64,000 nucleotides of DNA from Cloacibacterium caeni (GTDB lineage: Bacteria; Bacteroidota; Bacteroidia; Flavobacteriales; Weeksellaceae). A program made the translations under genes and the position numbers. Within the stretch, counting starts at the first letter, position 1. Every line of letters begins with the position of its first letter. The notes beneath the pieces are model-generated. The model was not told the DNA's origin. It did not search any database and worked only from the letters and a program-made list of their open reading frames with translations. The DNA lies in assembly GCF_907163105.1 (NCBI RefSeq), contig NZ_OU015321.1, positions 2,371,001 through 2,435,000 of the forward strand, in the 5' to 3' direction. Shown here in pieces: positions 24,619 to 34,108 of the stretch.

Positions 24619-25251
24619 TTATTTCACTTCTGTGATAAATTTATCTTTTGGTTTTCTTACTTTTTCAAGTTTTTCTAACCAGTCTTTTTCAGTGTCTCTG
24701 TAACCAAGAGGTAAAAGTAAAACACTTCTTAATCCTTTTTCTCTTAAACCAAGAATTTCGTCTACTTTTTCTGGGCTGAAACCTTCCATTGGTGTAGCGT
24801 CTACACCTTCGAAAGCAGCTGCAATAATTGCAGCACCGAAAGCAATGTACGCTTGTTTTGCAGTGTGTACGAAGTTTTCTTCAGCAGATTTAGGAACGTA
24901 AGCGTTCAATAAAAATTGTCTGTAGTTTTCCCAACCATCATTAGTAAAACCTCTTACTTCGTTCGTTAAATCAAACATGTAGTTGATTCTTTCTGCAGTG
25001 TAAGTATCCCAAGCTGCGAAAACCAAAACATGAGAAGCATCTGCAACTTGCGGTTGATTACTTGCTGCTTCTTTCAATTGATTTTTAACCTCTTGATTAG
25101 ACACCACGAAAATTTCGAAAGGCTGTAAACCGCTAGAAGTAGGAGCAAGACGAGCTGCTTCTAAAATTCTTTCTACTTTTTCATCGCTTACTTTTTCTCC
25201 GTTCATCGCTTTTGCAGCGTATCTCCACTTTAATTTATCTAATAATTCCAT
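24619..25251 (-). CDS. Nitroreductase-family NAD(P)H oxidoreductase
   Basis: A 210-residue flavoprotein resembling NfsB/YfkO. The FMN-binding N-terminus reads LKWRYAAKAMNG, followed by LEAARLAPTSSGLQPFEIFVVSN, and the C-terminal GLREKGLRSVLLLPLGYRD binds cofactor phosphate. Such enzymes reduce quinones or nitro compounds; the natural substrate is not evident. A TATCTTTG box lies 18 bases upstream. Confidence 0.85.
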   Translation of the reverse strand: MELLDKLKWRYAAKAMNGEKVSDEKVERILEAARLAPTSSGLQPFEIFVVSNQEVKNQLKEAASNQPQVADASHVLVFAAWDTYTAERINYMFDLTNEVRGFTNDGWENYRQFLLNAYVPKSAEENFVHTAKQAYIAFGAAIIAAAFEGVDATPMEGFSPEKVDEILGLREKGLRSVLLLPLGYRDTEKDWLEKLEKVRKPKDKFITEVK

Positions 25252-25269
25252 TTTATAAAAAATTTTTTA

Positions 25270-25277
25270 CAAAGATA
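25270..25277 (-). promoter_or_regulatory. Candidate -7 box of the nitroreductase gene
   Basis: TATCTTTG on the minus strand fits TAnnTTTG and precedes the ATG by 18 bases. Confidence 0.4.
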
Positions 25278-25347
25278 AGTTATGATGAGCGGTTTTGTCA
25301 TTGATTTATGTTAAGAAAGAAATAGAAAAATAATTAAAAAATGCGAT

Positions 25348-25851
25348 TTAAAATTCTAACCGATCTCTTTTACAATACCAATTTGGCATACAATAAGAAA
25401 GTTCGCAGCCAGCAAAATGATATTTTTTCTTATTTTTCTTCATGAAATCTAAAGTCGTTAATCCATAAAATATAGGAACAACTTTTTTGGAAGATTTACA
25501 TTTTGGGCAAACAGAAGTTTTATTTTCATGATATTGGCAGAACTTTTTGACAAAAATATTTAAAGAGGTGTCTCCGTTTATTTTGATGAGAAAAAGATTT
25601 TTGTCGTAAAATTCATTGTTGATTGTGAATTGATAATCCCCATTTTCAATATTTGAAAATCTGAAATTTCCATACATATCAGAGGTTGAAAAGTATTCTT
25701 TTTCAGAATTGATTTTTATAAGTTTTATTTCAAATAGAACTCGGTCATACTTTCTACTAATGATAGTATCACGTATTTTTCCGCTTAGACTTTGCGCATA
25801 AGAATTTATTGAGAATAGGCTTAAAACAAAAATTAGAAGAAGTCTTTTCAT
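25348..25851 (-). CDS. Exported protein with carboxypeptidase-regulatory-like domain and cysteine motifs
   Basis: A 167-residue protein with a signal peptide (MKRLLLIFVLSLFSINSYAQ). Residues about 22-100 have the look of a small beta-sandwich (SLSGKIRDT ... STSDMYGNFRFSNIENGDYQF), as in CarboxypepD_reg or DUF4198-like folds. The C-terminus has cysteine pairs (CPKCKSSKK, then CELSYCMPNWYC) that could bind metal or form disulphides. Function unknown. It overlaps the stop of the GH3-family gene by one base and probably follows it in a transcript. No close terminator is seen. Confidence 0.6.
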   Translation of the reverse strand: MKRLLLIFVLSLFSINSYAQSLSGKIRDTIISRKYDRVLFEIKLIKINSEKEYFSTSDMYGNFRFSNIENGDYQFTINNEFYDKNLFLIKINGDTSLNIFVKKFCQYHENKTSVCPKCKSSKKVVPIFYGLTTLDFMKKNKKKYHFAGCELSYCMPNWYCKRDRLEF

Positions 25852-27368
25852 TAGTTTTTATTCAACTCCAAAAGTGGATCGATGTATTCTCTGTCGTTGC
25901 TCAATCGTGGCACTTTGTTTTGTCCGCCCAGTTTTCCTCTAGATTCCATCCATTGATAGAAAAGTTTTTCTTTTGCCATGTGAATAATTGGCGGATTCAG
26001 TGTCATATTGAGGTAACGTTTCGCTTCGTAATCTGAATTGATAGATTTTAAAGTGTCATCAAAAATTTTAGAAAACGCTTCGAAATTATTAGGATGTTTG
26101 GCAAATTCAATCAACCATTCATGCGCTCCAGATTTTCCTTCGCTCATAAAAACAGGCGCTCCAGTGTAATCTAAAACGTGAGCTTCTGTTGCATCACATG
26201 CTTTTTTTAGCGCGGTTTCTACATTATCTATCATTAATTCTTCGCCAAAAGCATTGATATAATGTTTGGTTCTGCCGGAAATCTGAATTCTATGCGGAGA
26301 AAGGGAAGTAAATTTTACCGTATCGCCGATTAAATAACGCCAAAGTCCACCATTGGTAGTAATAACCACAGCATAATTTTTGCCGAGTTCTACTTCTCCT
26401 AGCGGAATAGCCTGAAGATTATTTCGGTCAAATTTATCCATCGGAATAAATTCGTAGAAAATTCCGTAATCGAGCATCAGAAGCATTTCATCACTGCTAC
26501 TTCTGTCTTGAATCCCGAAGAAACCTTCAGAAGCATTGTAAATTTCGTAGTAATTGATGTCTTTGCCGATGATTTTTTTATACTGTTCTCTGTAAGGCTT
26601 AAAACTGATTCCACCGTGGAAAAATACTTCTAAATTTGGGAAAATTTCAGAAATATTGCCTTTTCCTGTTTCGGTTAAAATTCTTTGAAGTAAAACCATC
26701 ATCCAACTTGGAACGCCGGTTAAACTTCCTACGTCTTGGTTTTTAACTTCTGAAACGATGGCTTTCAGTTTGGTTTCCCATTCTGACATCAGGGAAGTTT
26801 TTTTGCTGGGAACCGTGGTAATTTCTACCCAAAAAGGAAGATTTTCTATCAAAATAGCAGACAAGTCTCCGAACTTAGTATTGAAGCTTTCGTACAATTC
26901 TGCACTTCCGCCTAATCTTAAATTTTTATTGAGAAATAATTCATTATCAGGATGATTGTTTGCATAAATGGAAATTAAATCCTTTCCTGCTTTGTAATGA
27001 CAATCTTCTAAACTTTCGTCTGAAATAGGAATGAATTTGCTTTTTGCATTAGTTGTTCCAGAAGATTTAGCAAACTGGCGAATAACTCCTGGCCAAGAAA
27101 TATCTTTTTGACCTTGTCTTGCTTTTTCTATGTAAGGCTCGAATTCTTCATAGTTTACGATAGGAACTTGTTGCTGAAAATCTCGGTAAGAAGAAATGTC
27201 TTTGAAACCGAATTTTTTGCCGTATTCTGTTTCTTCTGCATGAAAAAGCTGAGAAAACAAAACTCCGTTTTGAGTTTCAATAGGATGTTTCATGAAATTC
27301 TGAATTTGGTCTATTCTTTGTCGAATAAACCAATTTACAGCCATATTGAAGAGAGCTTTTGTTGCCAT
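25851..27368 (-). CDS. GH3 auxin-responsive-promoter-family protein (acyl-adenylate-forming)
   Basis: A 505-residue member of the GH3 family, widespread in Bacteroidota as single genes. In plants GH3 enzymes adenylate jasmonate or auxin and join them to amino acids; the bacterial substrates are unknown. Visible ATP-site features are FAKSSGTTNAKSKFIPIS (loop), YNASEGFFGIQD and LWRYLIGDTVKFTSLSPHRIQISGRTKHYINAFGEEL. The frame is complete. It lies upstream of the small exported protein with a one-base overlap. Confidence 0.85.
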   Translation of the reverse strand: MATKALFNMAVNWFIRQRIDQIQNFMKHPIETQNGVLFSQLFHAEETEYGKKFGFKDISSYRDFQQQVPIVNYEEFEPYIEKARQGQKDISWPGVIRQFAKSSGTTNAKSKFIPISDESLEDCHYKAGKDLISIYANNHPDNELFLNKNLRLGGSAELYESFNTKFGDLSAILIENLPFWVEITTVPSKKTSLMSEWETKLKAIVSEVKNQDVGSLTGVPSWMMVLLQRILTETGKGNISEIFPNLEVFFHGGISFKPYREQYKKIIGKDINYYEIYNASEGFFGIQDRSSSDEMLLMLDYGIFYEFIPMDKFDRNNLQAIPLGEVELGKNYAVVITTNGGLWRYLIGDTVKFTSLSPHRIQISGRTKHYINAFGEELMIDNVETALKKACDATEAHVLDYTGAPVFMSEGKSGAHEWLIEFAKHPNNFEAFSKIFDDTLKSINSDYEAKRYLNMTLNPPIIHMAKEKLFYQWMESRGKLGGQNKVPRLSNDREYIDPLLELNKN

Positions 27369-27415
27369 TGCTCAAATTTAATAAAATTTTTGAGAATTTA
27401 GTAATTAGAATGCAA

Positions 27416-27447
27416 CAAAAATCCGCTCTAAAAATTTAGAACGGATT
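27416..27447 (-). terminator. Terminator after the bacilliredoxin gene
   Basis: AATCCG-C-TCTAAA pairs with TTTAGA-A-CGGATT (27420-27432, 27435-27447, one C/A mismatch), followed on the minus strand by five T. It lies 22 bases past the stop codon at 27470. Confidence 0.75.
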
Positions 27448-27469
27448 GAGGATTATTTTTGAAAGAATT

Positions 27470-27880
27470 TTAGCAAAATTCTTCGTAAGCTGCTTGTAAA
27501 TTTGCCGCAATTGCACCTGCAGGATTTCCTTCGATGTGGTGTCTTTCTAGCATGTGAACCAATTCTCCATCTTTGAAAAGTGCAACGCACGGTGAACTTG
27601 GAGGGAATGGTGCAAAATGCTTTCTAGCTTCTGCTACCGCTTCTGTGTCAAAACCTGCAAAAACAGTAGTCAAATGGTCTGGTTTTTTATCACCAGTTAA
27701 AGAATAAATAACGCCTGGTCTTGCTGCTCCTGCTGCGCAACCACAAACCGAATTTACCATAACTAGGGTAGTTCCCGGTTGTTTAAGTGCATCATTTACT
27801 TGTTCTGCTGAGGTAAGGTCTTGGAAACCTTTATCTGTGAGTTCTGCCTTCATTGGCATTACTAAATCTGCTGGATACAT
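27470..27880 (-). CDS. Bacilliredoxin, BrxA/BrxB (YphP/YqiW) family
   Basis: A 136-residue thioredoxin-fold protein. The active site CGC (Cys46, Cys48) in VNSVCGCAAGAARPG and the MYPADLVMPM N-terminus define the family. In Bacillus such proteins remove bacillithiol from mixed disulphides; whether this organism makes bacillithiol cannot be told from this window. It is monocistronic with its own terminator. Confidence 0.92.
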   Translation of the reverse strand: MYPADLVMPMKAELTDKGFQDLTSAEQVNDALKQPGTTLVMVNSVCGCAAGAARPGVIYSLTGDKKPDHLTTVFAGFDTEAVAEARKHFAPFPPSSPCVALFKDGELVHMLERHHIEGNPAGAIAANLQAAYEEFC

Positions 27881-28020
27881 AATATATATTTTATTTAATG
27901 ATTAGAAAATTCAAGATTTTGTAGTGCAAATTTATAATTAAAATTTGGAAAATTCTATTTAATTCTATTATCAAAAATATGCCAAAAATCTATTAAGACA
28001 AAATGACTCCTTTTTAATGA

Positions 28021-28047
28021 AAAAAGCCGATGAATTTTTCATCGGCT
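28021..28047 (-). terminator. Terminator at the end of the division/cell-wall cluster
   Basis: Arms AGCCGATGAA and TTCATCGGCT (28025-28034, 28038-28047) followed by T on the minus strand, 26 bases after the YqeY stop codon. It appears to close the long mraZ-to-yqeY run. Confidence 0.85.
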
Positions 28048-28072
28048 CTTTATCGTTAATATGAAAATTTAA

Positions 28073-28519
28073 TTATGATAATAGTTTTTTCACCATTTCA
28101 GAGATGGATTTTCCATCTGATTTTCCTGCCAAAGCTTTAGAAGCAGTTCCCATAACTTTTCCTAAGTCTTTTAGAGATTCTGCGCCTACTTCGGCAATGA
28201 TTTTTTTAATTTCTGCTTCTAATTCTTCCGCAGAAAGTTGAGCAGGTAAAAATTGTTCAATCACTTTCATTTGTGCCATTTCCACTTCAGCCAAATCATT
28301 TCTATTTTGAGCAACAAATTGTTCGTAAGAATCTTTTCTTTGCTTAATCATTCTTTGGAGAATGGCAATTTCTTGTTCTGCAGAAACATCAGCTCCTTTT
28401 GCTTCAGTTTTAAGCAAGAGAATTTGAGATTTTACGGCTCTCAGAGAGTCAAGAGCTACTTTGTCTTTTTCTCTCATTGCGGTTTTAATCGCTTCGTTTA
28501 TGGTAAGTTCTAAACTCAT
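28073..28519 (-). CDS. GatB/YqeY domain protein
   Basis: A 148-residue YqeY-like protein: N-terminal helical region (INEAIKTAMREKDKVALDSLRAVKSQI) and the C-terminal GatB tail-like domain (DLGKVMGTASKALAGKSDGKSISEMVKKLL). It is related to the tRNA-binding tail of GatB amidotransferase; the function of the free-standing form is unclear. It lies 21 bases after ftsZ, a placement also seen in other Bacteroidota as far as I recall. Confidence 0.9.
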   Translation of the reverse strand: MSLELTINEAIKTAMREKDKVALDSLRAVKSQILLLKTEAKGADVSAEQEIAILQRMIKQRKDSYEQFVAQNRNDLAEVEMAQMKVIEQFLPAQLSAEELEAEIKKIIAEVGAESLKDLGKVMGTASKALAGKSDGKSISEMVKKLLS

Positions 28520-28540
28520 TTTCTCTAAATTTTAAAAATT

Positions 28541-30460
28541 TTAATCTACGTCTTTGTTTAAAAACTTGTTCTCTCTGATTTGTACTCTTCCATTGTTTTC
28601 AGAAAGGAAACTAGAAATTTGCTGTTGAGAAGCATTTTCGTGACCTATATTGATGTTTTTTCTTCTGAAAGCAGGAATATTTTCAAATTCATTTTCGTTT
28701 TCTATTGTCTGATAACGAGAGTTGAACTCTTTCAATTTATCTCTTCTTGCCTGAACTTTTTCTGTAGCAGTGTTTTTTTCGATAAATTTAAATTCCTCTT
28801 CAATTTTAGTTTCTGTAAAAGTGATTTTTTCTTCAGTTTGATTTTCAAAAACGGTTTTTACTTCTTCTATTTCTTCTGCAATCTTGAAAGTGAACTCAAT
28901 TGGTTTTTCTTCAACTAAAGTTTTCGTTTCTGCTTTTGGTCTATAAGTTTCAACAGTTTTTTCCTCTACAATGAAAGAAATTTCTTCTTTGGTCTCTTCT
29001 ACGGAAAGTTTCACATTTTGTACTTCTTGTGCAGCATTAAACTGAGTTTCTTCAATGATTGTGGTTTTCTTTTCTTCTGTTTCAAAAGTGAAAGATTGAG
29101 ATTCTAAAACGTCTTCATCATCAAATGAAAATAATTCTAAAACATTATTTTCCTGTTCTTCTACTTCAAAAGTTTGATGACTGCTTTCGATGCTTAAACT
29201 TTCGTCTTCAAAAAATCTAAGTTCTTCAATTCTTTCTTCCATTACTGCCGCTTGTGTTTCTGCAAATTGATTTACAGAATTGCTAGGAAAATCTGGAGTG
29301 CTGTTCTCATTAGAATCATCTAAGAAAAACATGCTTTTTGATGAGTTTTGCATTGGATTTTCTTGAGATTTTTCAGAAGAAGTTTTCCCAAATGGAGATT
29401 CTCTCTTCACTTTTGGTGTAGAAGGACTGTCTTCTAATGTATATCTAATTTTTTCGGTAGGACCAGCATATTTTTGATCATCTGCTGCAAAACCAGTGGC
29501 AATAACCAATACACTGATAGAATCTCCCAATTCTGCATCTGTTCCTACACCGAAAATAATATCTGCAGTGTTTCCTGCTTCGCGCTGAATGTGGTCATTA
29601 ATTAAGCCGATTTCATCCATAGTAGCTTCTTCGTTTCCACTTCTGATAAGGAGAAGAACGTTTTTAGCTCCTGTGATTTTATTATCATTTAATAATGGAG
29701 AATCGAGTGCTTTTTTCACGGCTTCTTCAGCTTTGTTTTCGCCAGAAGCGGTTCCTGTAGACATGAGAGCAGTTCCTGAATTTTGTAAAACTGAACGCGC
29801 ATCACGGAAGTCTATATTTACATCGAAATAACCAGTAATTACTTCTGCCATACCTTTAGCAGCATTGGCTAACACTTCATCTGCCTTAGCAAAACCAGAT
29901 TTGAAGCCTAGGTTACCAAATTGCTGACGAAGTTTATCGTTATTAATAACAATTAAGGAATCTACATTATTGCGAAGTTTTTCTAAACCATTTTCGGCTT
30001 GTTCTAGTCTTCTTTTCCCTTCAAAACTAAAAGGAACGGTAACAATACCAATGGTTAAAATTCCCATTTCTTTGGCAATTTTTGCAATAACAGGAGCCGC
30101 ACCAGTTCCGGTTCCGCCACCCATTCCTGCGGTTATGAAAACCATTTTGGTATTATGGCCTAGAACAGCTTTGATTTCATCAATACTTTCTAAGGCAGAT
30201 TTTTCTCCAACTTCTGGGTCTGCTCCAGCTCCTAAACCTTCTGTAATGGCAGCTCCTAACTGAACTTTTGTAGAAATTGGGTTATTATCTAGTGTTTGTG
30301 CATCGGTGTTACAAATGATAAAATCTACTCCATGAATTCCTTTCTCGTACATGTGTTTCAACGCATTGTTACCTCCACCACCTACACCAATTACTTTTAT
30401 GATAGATGAATTTCCTTTTGGTAAATCGAATGAAAACCCTGTATTTAATGTATTTTCCAT
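28541..30460 (-). CDS. ftsZ: Cell division GTPase FtsZ
   Basis: A 639-residue tubulin homologue that forms the Z ring. The GTPase core (about 1-325) has GVGGGGNNAL, the tubulin signature GMGGGTGTGAAPV and FSFEGKRR. It is followed by an unusually long, glutamate-rich linker (about 330-595) and a C-terminal segment with NIPAFRRKNI, probably the FtsA/partner-binding peptide, then about 35 more residues. Typical FtsZ proteins have 380-450 residues. It lies 51 bases after ftsA. Confidence 0.96.
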   Translation of the reverse strand: MENTLNTGFSFDLPKGNSSIIKVIGVGGGGNNALKHMYEKGIHGVDFIICNTDAQTLDNNPISTKVQLGAAITEGLGAGADPEVGEKSALESIDEIKAVLGHNTKMVFITAGMGGGTGTGAAPVIAKIAKEMGILTIGIVTVPFSFEGKRRLEQAENGLEKLRNNVDSLIVINNDKLRQQFGNLGFKSGFAKADEVLANAAKGMAEVITGYFDVNIDFRDARSVLQNSGTALMSTGTASGENKAEEAVKKALDSPLLNDNKITGAKNVLLLIRSGNEEATMDEIGLINDHIQREAGNTADIIFGVGTDAELGDSISVLVIATGFAADDQKYAGPTEKIRYTLEDSPSTPKVKRESPFGKTSSEKSQENPMQNSSKSMFFLDDSNENSTPDFPSNSVNQFAETQAAVMEERIEELRFFEDESLSIESSHQTFEVEEQENNVLELFSFDDEDVLESQSFTFETEEKKTTIIEETQFNAAQEVQNVKLSVEETKEEISFIVEEKTVETYRPKAETKTLVEEKPIEFTFKIAEEIEEVKTVFENQTEEKITFTETKIEEEFKFIEKNTATEKVQARRDKLKEFNSRYQTIENENEFENIPAFRRKNINIGHENASQQQISSFLSENNGRVQIRENKFLNKDVD

Positions 30461-30511
30461 ATATTTTCGATGTATAAAAGTTACTTACTTATTTTGTGTT
30501 ATTCGTTTTAA

Positions 30512-31867
30512 TTATTCTACTTCTTCGAAGAATTTTTTTACTTTTTCAAGGATGGATTGTCCAAAAGTAGGTTTGTTTTTCTTCACTTCCTCGATGTGTT
30601 GTGAAATTTCTTGTTCCTCAGTTTTTACTTCTTCTACTGTATTTTCTGTTTGAGGAACTTCTATTACTTTTGGCTCTTCTATAGGTTTTTCTACAGGTTT
30701 TTTGTCGTGAATTTTTAAACTTTCCATCAATAAACCAATTGAGGTAGCAAACTCAGGAGATTTCAGATATTGGTTTTTGTCATTGGCAATATATTCATTG
30801 GCAAAACCAATTCTTGCATCAAATCCTGTTACATAATTGGCTAACTGACGAAGGTTTTTAAGATTAGAACCGCCACCTGTTAACACAATTCCTGCGATGA
30901 GTTTGCGTTTTTGTTCATAAGCTCCATAAGCTTTTAATTCTGTATTTACCATTTCGAGAATTTCTTCTACTCTTGCATTGATAATACTTGCCAAAGATTT
31001 TAGAGAAATTTCTTTGTCTGGTCTTCCGTGTAAACCTGGAATGGTAACAAACGTAGAATCTTTTTCTAAATCTGGTACAGCAGACCCGAATTTTACTTTC
31101 AGTTGCTCTGCGTGTTTTTCTATAATGGAACAGCCTTCTTTAATATCGTCTGTGATAATTCCGCCACCATAAGGAATGACGCAAGTATGACGAATGATGT
31201 TATCTTTAAAAATAGCAATATCTGTAGTACCACCACCGATGTCTACGATGGCAACTCCCGCTTCTTTTTCTTCAGTAGTAAGAACAGCTTCTGAAGACGC
31301 AAGAGGTTCTAGAGTAAGGGCTTCCATTTCTAAACCAGCTTCGCGAACACAACGTGCTATATTTCTGATGCTTCCCATTTGACCAACAACTACGTGGAAA
31401 TTTGCTTCCAGACGTTTTCCGTGCATACCGATTGGTTCTTGGATTTCGCCTTCAGAATCTACTTTGTACTCTTGTGGAAGCACGTGTATGATTTCTTCAC
31501 CAGGAAGCATGACTAGTTTTTTTACTTGGTCTTTTAAGATTTCTATATCTTCATCTGTGATATATTTATCTGGGTTTTCTCTCATGATGTAATCTGAGTG
31601 TTGCAGACTACGAATGTGTTTGCCTGCGATACCTACGGTTACCCTATGAATAGGAACTCCTGAAGATTTTTCTGCTTCTGAAATAGCAGCTTTGATAGAG
31701 CTTATCGTTTGAGAAATATTATTCACAATTCCTTTGTGAACTCCCAAACTTTTGGCTTTACCTACGCCTAAAACTTCAATTTTTCCGTGGGCATTTTTTC
31801 TGCCTACAATGGCAACAATTTTCGTGGTACCAATGTCTAAACCTACTGAATAATCATGTGTTTCCAT
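30512..31867 (-). CDS. ftsA: Cell division actin-like protein FtsA
   Basis: A 451-residue actin-family protein that ties FtsZ to the membrane. Motifs SVGLDIGTTKIVAIVG (phosphate 1), VDIGGGTTDIAIF (phosphate 2) and VLTGGGSNLKNL (adenosine) are visible. After residue about 385 comes an acidic, proline-containing linker and a final amphipathic helix (GQSILEKVKKFFEEVE) suited to membrane binding. It lies between ftsQ (19 bases) and ftsZ. Confidence 0.96.
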   Translation of the reverse strand: METHDYSVGLDIGTTKIVAIVGRKNAHGKIEVLGVGKAKSLGVHKGIVNNISQTISSIKAAISEAEKSSGVPIHRVTVGIAGKHIRSLQHSDYIMRENPDKYITDEDIEILKDQVKKLVMLPGEEIIHVLPQEYKVDSEGEIQEPIGMHGKRLEANFHVVVGQMGSIRNIARCVREAGLEMEALTLEPLASSEAVLTTEEKEAGVAIVDIGGGTTDIAIFKDNIIRHTCVIPYGGGIITDDIKEGCSIIEKHAEQLKVKFGSAVPDLEKDSTFVTIPGLHGRPDKEISLKSLASIINARVEEILEMVNTELKAYGAYEQKRKLIAGIVLTGGGSNLKNLRQLANYVTGFDARIGFANEYIANDKNQYLKSPEFATSIGLLMESLKIHDKKPVEKPIEEPKVIEVPQTENTVEEVKTEEQEISQHIEEVKKNKPTFGQSILEKVKKFFEEVE

Positions 31868-31886
31868 ATATTGCTGTTCTCTTTTT

Positions 31887-32708
31887 TTAATTAGTTGTTT
31901 TTTCTTCGGTTTTTTGTGTTCCTGTAACGGTGTTTATTGGGGTTTGTTCATTTGTTTGTAAACTGTCTTCTTCGGGTTTATAACCAGAATTAAGAGTGGT
32001 TACGATTTGGTTGTCATATTTCACAGAAATTTTAGAATATTTTTCTGGAGCTTGATATACCAAATATTTTTCTACAAATGTTTTAAAACCTTTTACTTTA
32101 AAATCTATTCTATCTAAATCACCGATTTCTACTTTATAATTTCCATCGCTGGTTGCAAGATTGTAGTTTCCGTTTTCTTTTGTAATGCCTACAAAGAAAT
32201 TTTTGCAGAAACTGTCTTTGTTTATTTTTTCTATTAACTCAATGAGTTTTTTATACTCTTTCTTCTTCACATCGCCAGAAACGAGCATGCAAGAATGAGA
32301 GTATGTTTTAGAAATTGGGAACTCTATTCCTTTTTTGTCTACATAAAATCCTTTTCCGCCATTATTTAATCTAAAAACGGGAACTCTTTGTTTAATATCT
32401 ACATTAAGTTTTCCATTTAAATTCAAATAAACGTTTGCGCTATCTACAGCTGGCAATTCGTTTAATTTTTTTTCTAAACTCGGGATATCTACATCGCCCA
32501 CTTTTTTTGTGGTATTATACCTTTCTACAATGATTCTAATGTCTTTTTCGTCTACAAAATAAACAGGAGTGGAGCTATCATTTAATTTTACGATGATAGA
32601 TTGCTCATCAATTTTTCGGTCATTGAATCTCTTCAAAGAGAAGCTCAATAGAAATCCGAAGATGACTACTGTGACAAAAATTTTGAGAATTCTCCACTTG
32701 TTTTTCAT
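31887..32708 (-). CDS. ftsQ: Cell division protein FtsQ
   Basis: A 273-residue bitopic protein: cytoplasmic N-terminus, one membrane segment (about 9-25) and a periplasmic POTRA-like region (VYFVDEKDIRIIVERYNTT, then IPSLEKKLNELPAVDSANVYLNLNGKLNVDIKQRVPVFRL). It ends in a threonine-rich tail. Identification rests on this pattern and its place between murC and ftsA. Confidence 0.9.
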   Translation of the reverse strand: MKNKWRILKIFVTVVIFGFLLSFSLKRFNDRKIDEQSIIVKLNDSSTPVYFVDEKDIRIIVERYNTTKKVGDVDIPSLEKKLNELPAVDSANVYLNLNGKLNVDIKQRVPVFRLNNGGKGFYVDKKGIEFPISKTYSHSCMLVSGDVKKKEYKKLIELIEKINKDSFCKNFFVGITKENGNYNLATSDGNYKVEIGDLDRIDFKVKGFKTFVEKYLVYQAPEKYSKISVKYDNQIVTTLNSGYKPEEDSLQTNEQTPINTVTGTQKTEEKTTN

Positions 32709-32735
32709 AAACTTACGTCCGAGTTTTTTCTAATT

Positions 32736-34088
32736 TTAATTTTTCAATGTACCAATCCAATTCATAATTGGGTCATACAAAGTGTCTATGTTTCCTGCAC
32801 CTACTGTAAGCAAAATGTCAAAATCTTTTTCTTTGATTTTGTCAAAAGCTTCGCTCAAACTGCATACTTCTTTTTTCTCTAACTGTACTTTTTCTAGTAA
32901 CCAATCAGAATTTACCCCTTCAAAATCTTTCTGCAATTCTCTTGCAGGATAAATGTCTAATAATAACAATTCATCTGCTGCAGCTAAGCTTTCTGCAAAA
33001 CCATCTGCAAAATCTCTGGTTCTGCTGAATAAATGTGGCTGAAACGCTACCAACAGTTTTTTATTTGGGTTAAAAGTTCTGATGGAACCAATCACCGCAT
33101 TCAGTTCTGTTGGGTGGTGCGCATAATCATCTACATAAATCTTTCCGTTTTCAAAAGTATGTTTGGTATAACGTCTTTTAATTCCTTTGAAACTAGAAAT
33201 CCCTTCTTGAATTGCCGAAAAATCTGCTCCTAAATTGTGCAAAACAGCAATCGCAGCAGTTGCATTTTCCACATTATGCGTTCCCGGAATTTGCCATGCA
33301 AATTCTACGGTTTGTTCGCCAGCATGAAAATCAAACATCATCCAACCGTCTATAATGTGCAGATTATCAGAATAATAATCCGCTTCTTCATTCACAGCAT
33401 ACGTTTTACAAGGTCTGCCAATATTTACACCTTTTCTCACGAAAAGTTGATCGTTTTCTGGTACTAAATCTGCAAAATCTCTAAATCCTTGTTCTATGGT
33501 TTCTGTATCTCCATAAATATCAAGATGATCTGCATCAATAGAAGTAATAATCGCCCAATCTGGTGAAAGATTTAGGAAACTTCTGTCATATTCATCAGCT
33601 TCTAAAACAGACATTTCTGTTCCGTTAAAGATGAAATTTGACTTGTAATTTTCTGCAATTCCACCTAAAAATCCTGAAAATGGAAGATTCGCCACTTTGC
33701 AAAGATGTGCTACCAAACTTGAAGTAGTTGTTTTCCCATGTGTTCCAGCTACTGCAATACAGTTGGTATCTTCGGTAATCATCCCGAGAACTTTTGCACG
33801 TTTTAAAACTTCAAAACCATTTTCATTAAAATAATCTAAAATTCCCAAAACTTTAATCGCAGGTGTATAAATCACTAATGTTTCTTCTTTCTTCAAAGAC
33901 GAAATTTTCTCATCTACCACATCTTCATAAGTGATAGAAATTCCTTCCTTCTGAAGCTCTGTAGTGAGTTTGGTTTCGGTTTTGTCATAACCCAAAACAT
34001 TTTTCCCGGCAGCATGGAAATATCTTGCCAAAGCAGACATCCCGATTCCACCGATTCCTACGAAGTAAAAGTTTTTATAGTTTTTCAT
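32736..34088 (-). CDS. murC: UDP-N-acetylmuramate--L-alanine ligase
   Basis: A 450-residue Mur ligase that adds the first residue of the stem peptide. FVGIGGIGMSALARYF is the UDP-binding N-terminus, AVAGTHGKTTTSSLV the ATP loop, and VDDYAHHPTEL the conserved C-terminal motif of MurC. It follows murG with a 105-base gap that contains a palindromic repeat. Confidence 0.97.
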   Translation of the reverse strand: MKNYKNFYFVGIGGIGMSALARYFHAAGKNVLGYDKTETKLTTELQKEGISITYEDVVDEKISSLKKEETLVIYTPAIKVLGILDYFNENGFEVLKRAKVLGMITEDTNCIAVAGTHGKTTTSSLVAHLCKVANLPFSGFLGGIAENYKSNFIFNGTEMSVLEADEYDRSFLNLSPDWAIITSIDADHLDIYGDTETIEQGFRDFADLVPENDQLFVRKGVNIGRPCKTYAVNEEADYYSDNLHIIDGWMMFDFHAGEQTVEFAWQIPGTHNVENATAAIAVLHNLGADFSAIQEGISSFKGIKRRYTKHTFENGKIYVDDYAHHPTELNAVIGSIRTFNPNKKLLVAFQPHLFSRTRDFADGFAESLAAADELLLLDIYPARELQKDFEGVNSDWLLEKVQLEKKEVCSLSEAFDKIKEKDFDILLTVGAGNIDTLYDPIMNWIGTLKN

Positions 34089-34108
34089 TTCTTTTATTTT
34101 TTACGTTT

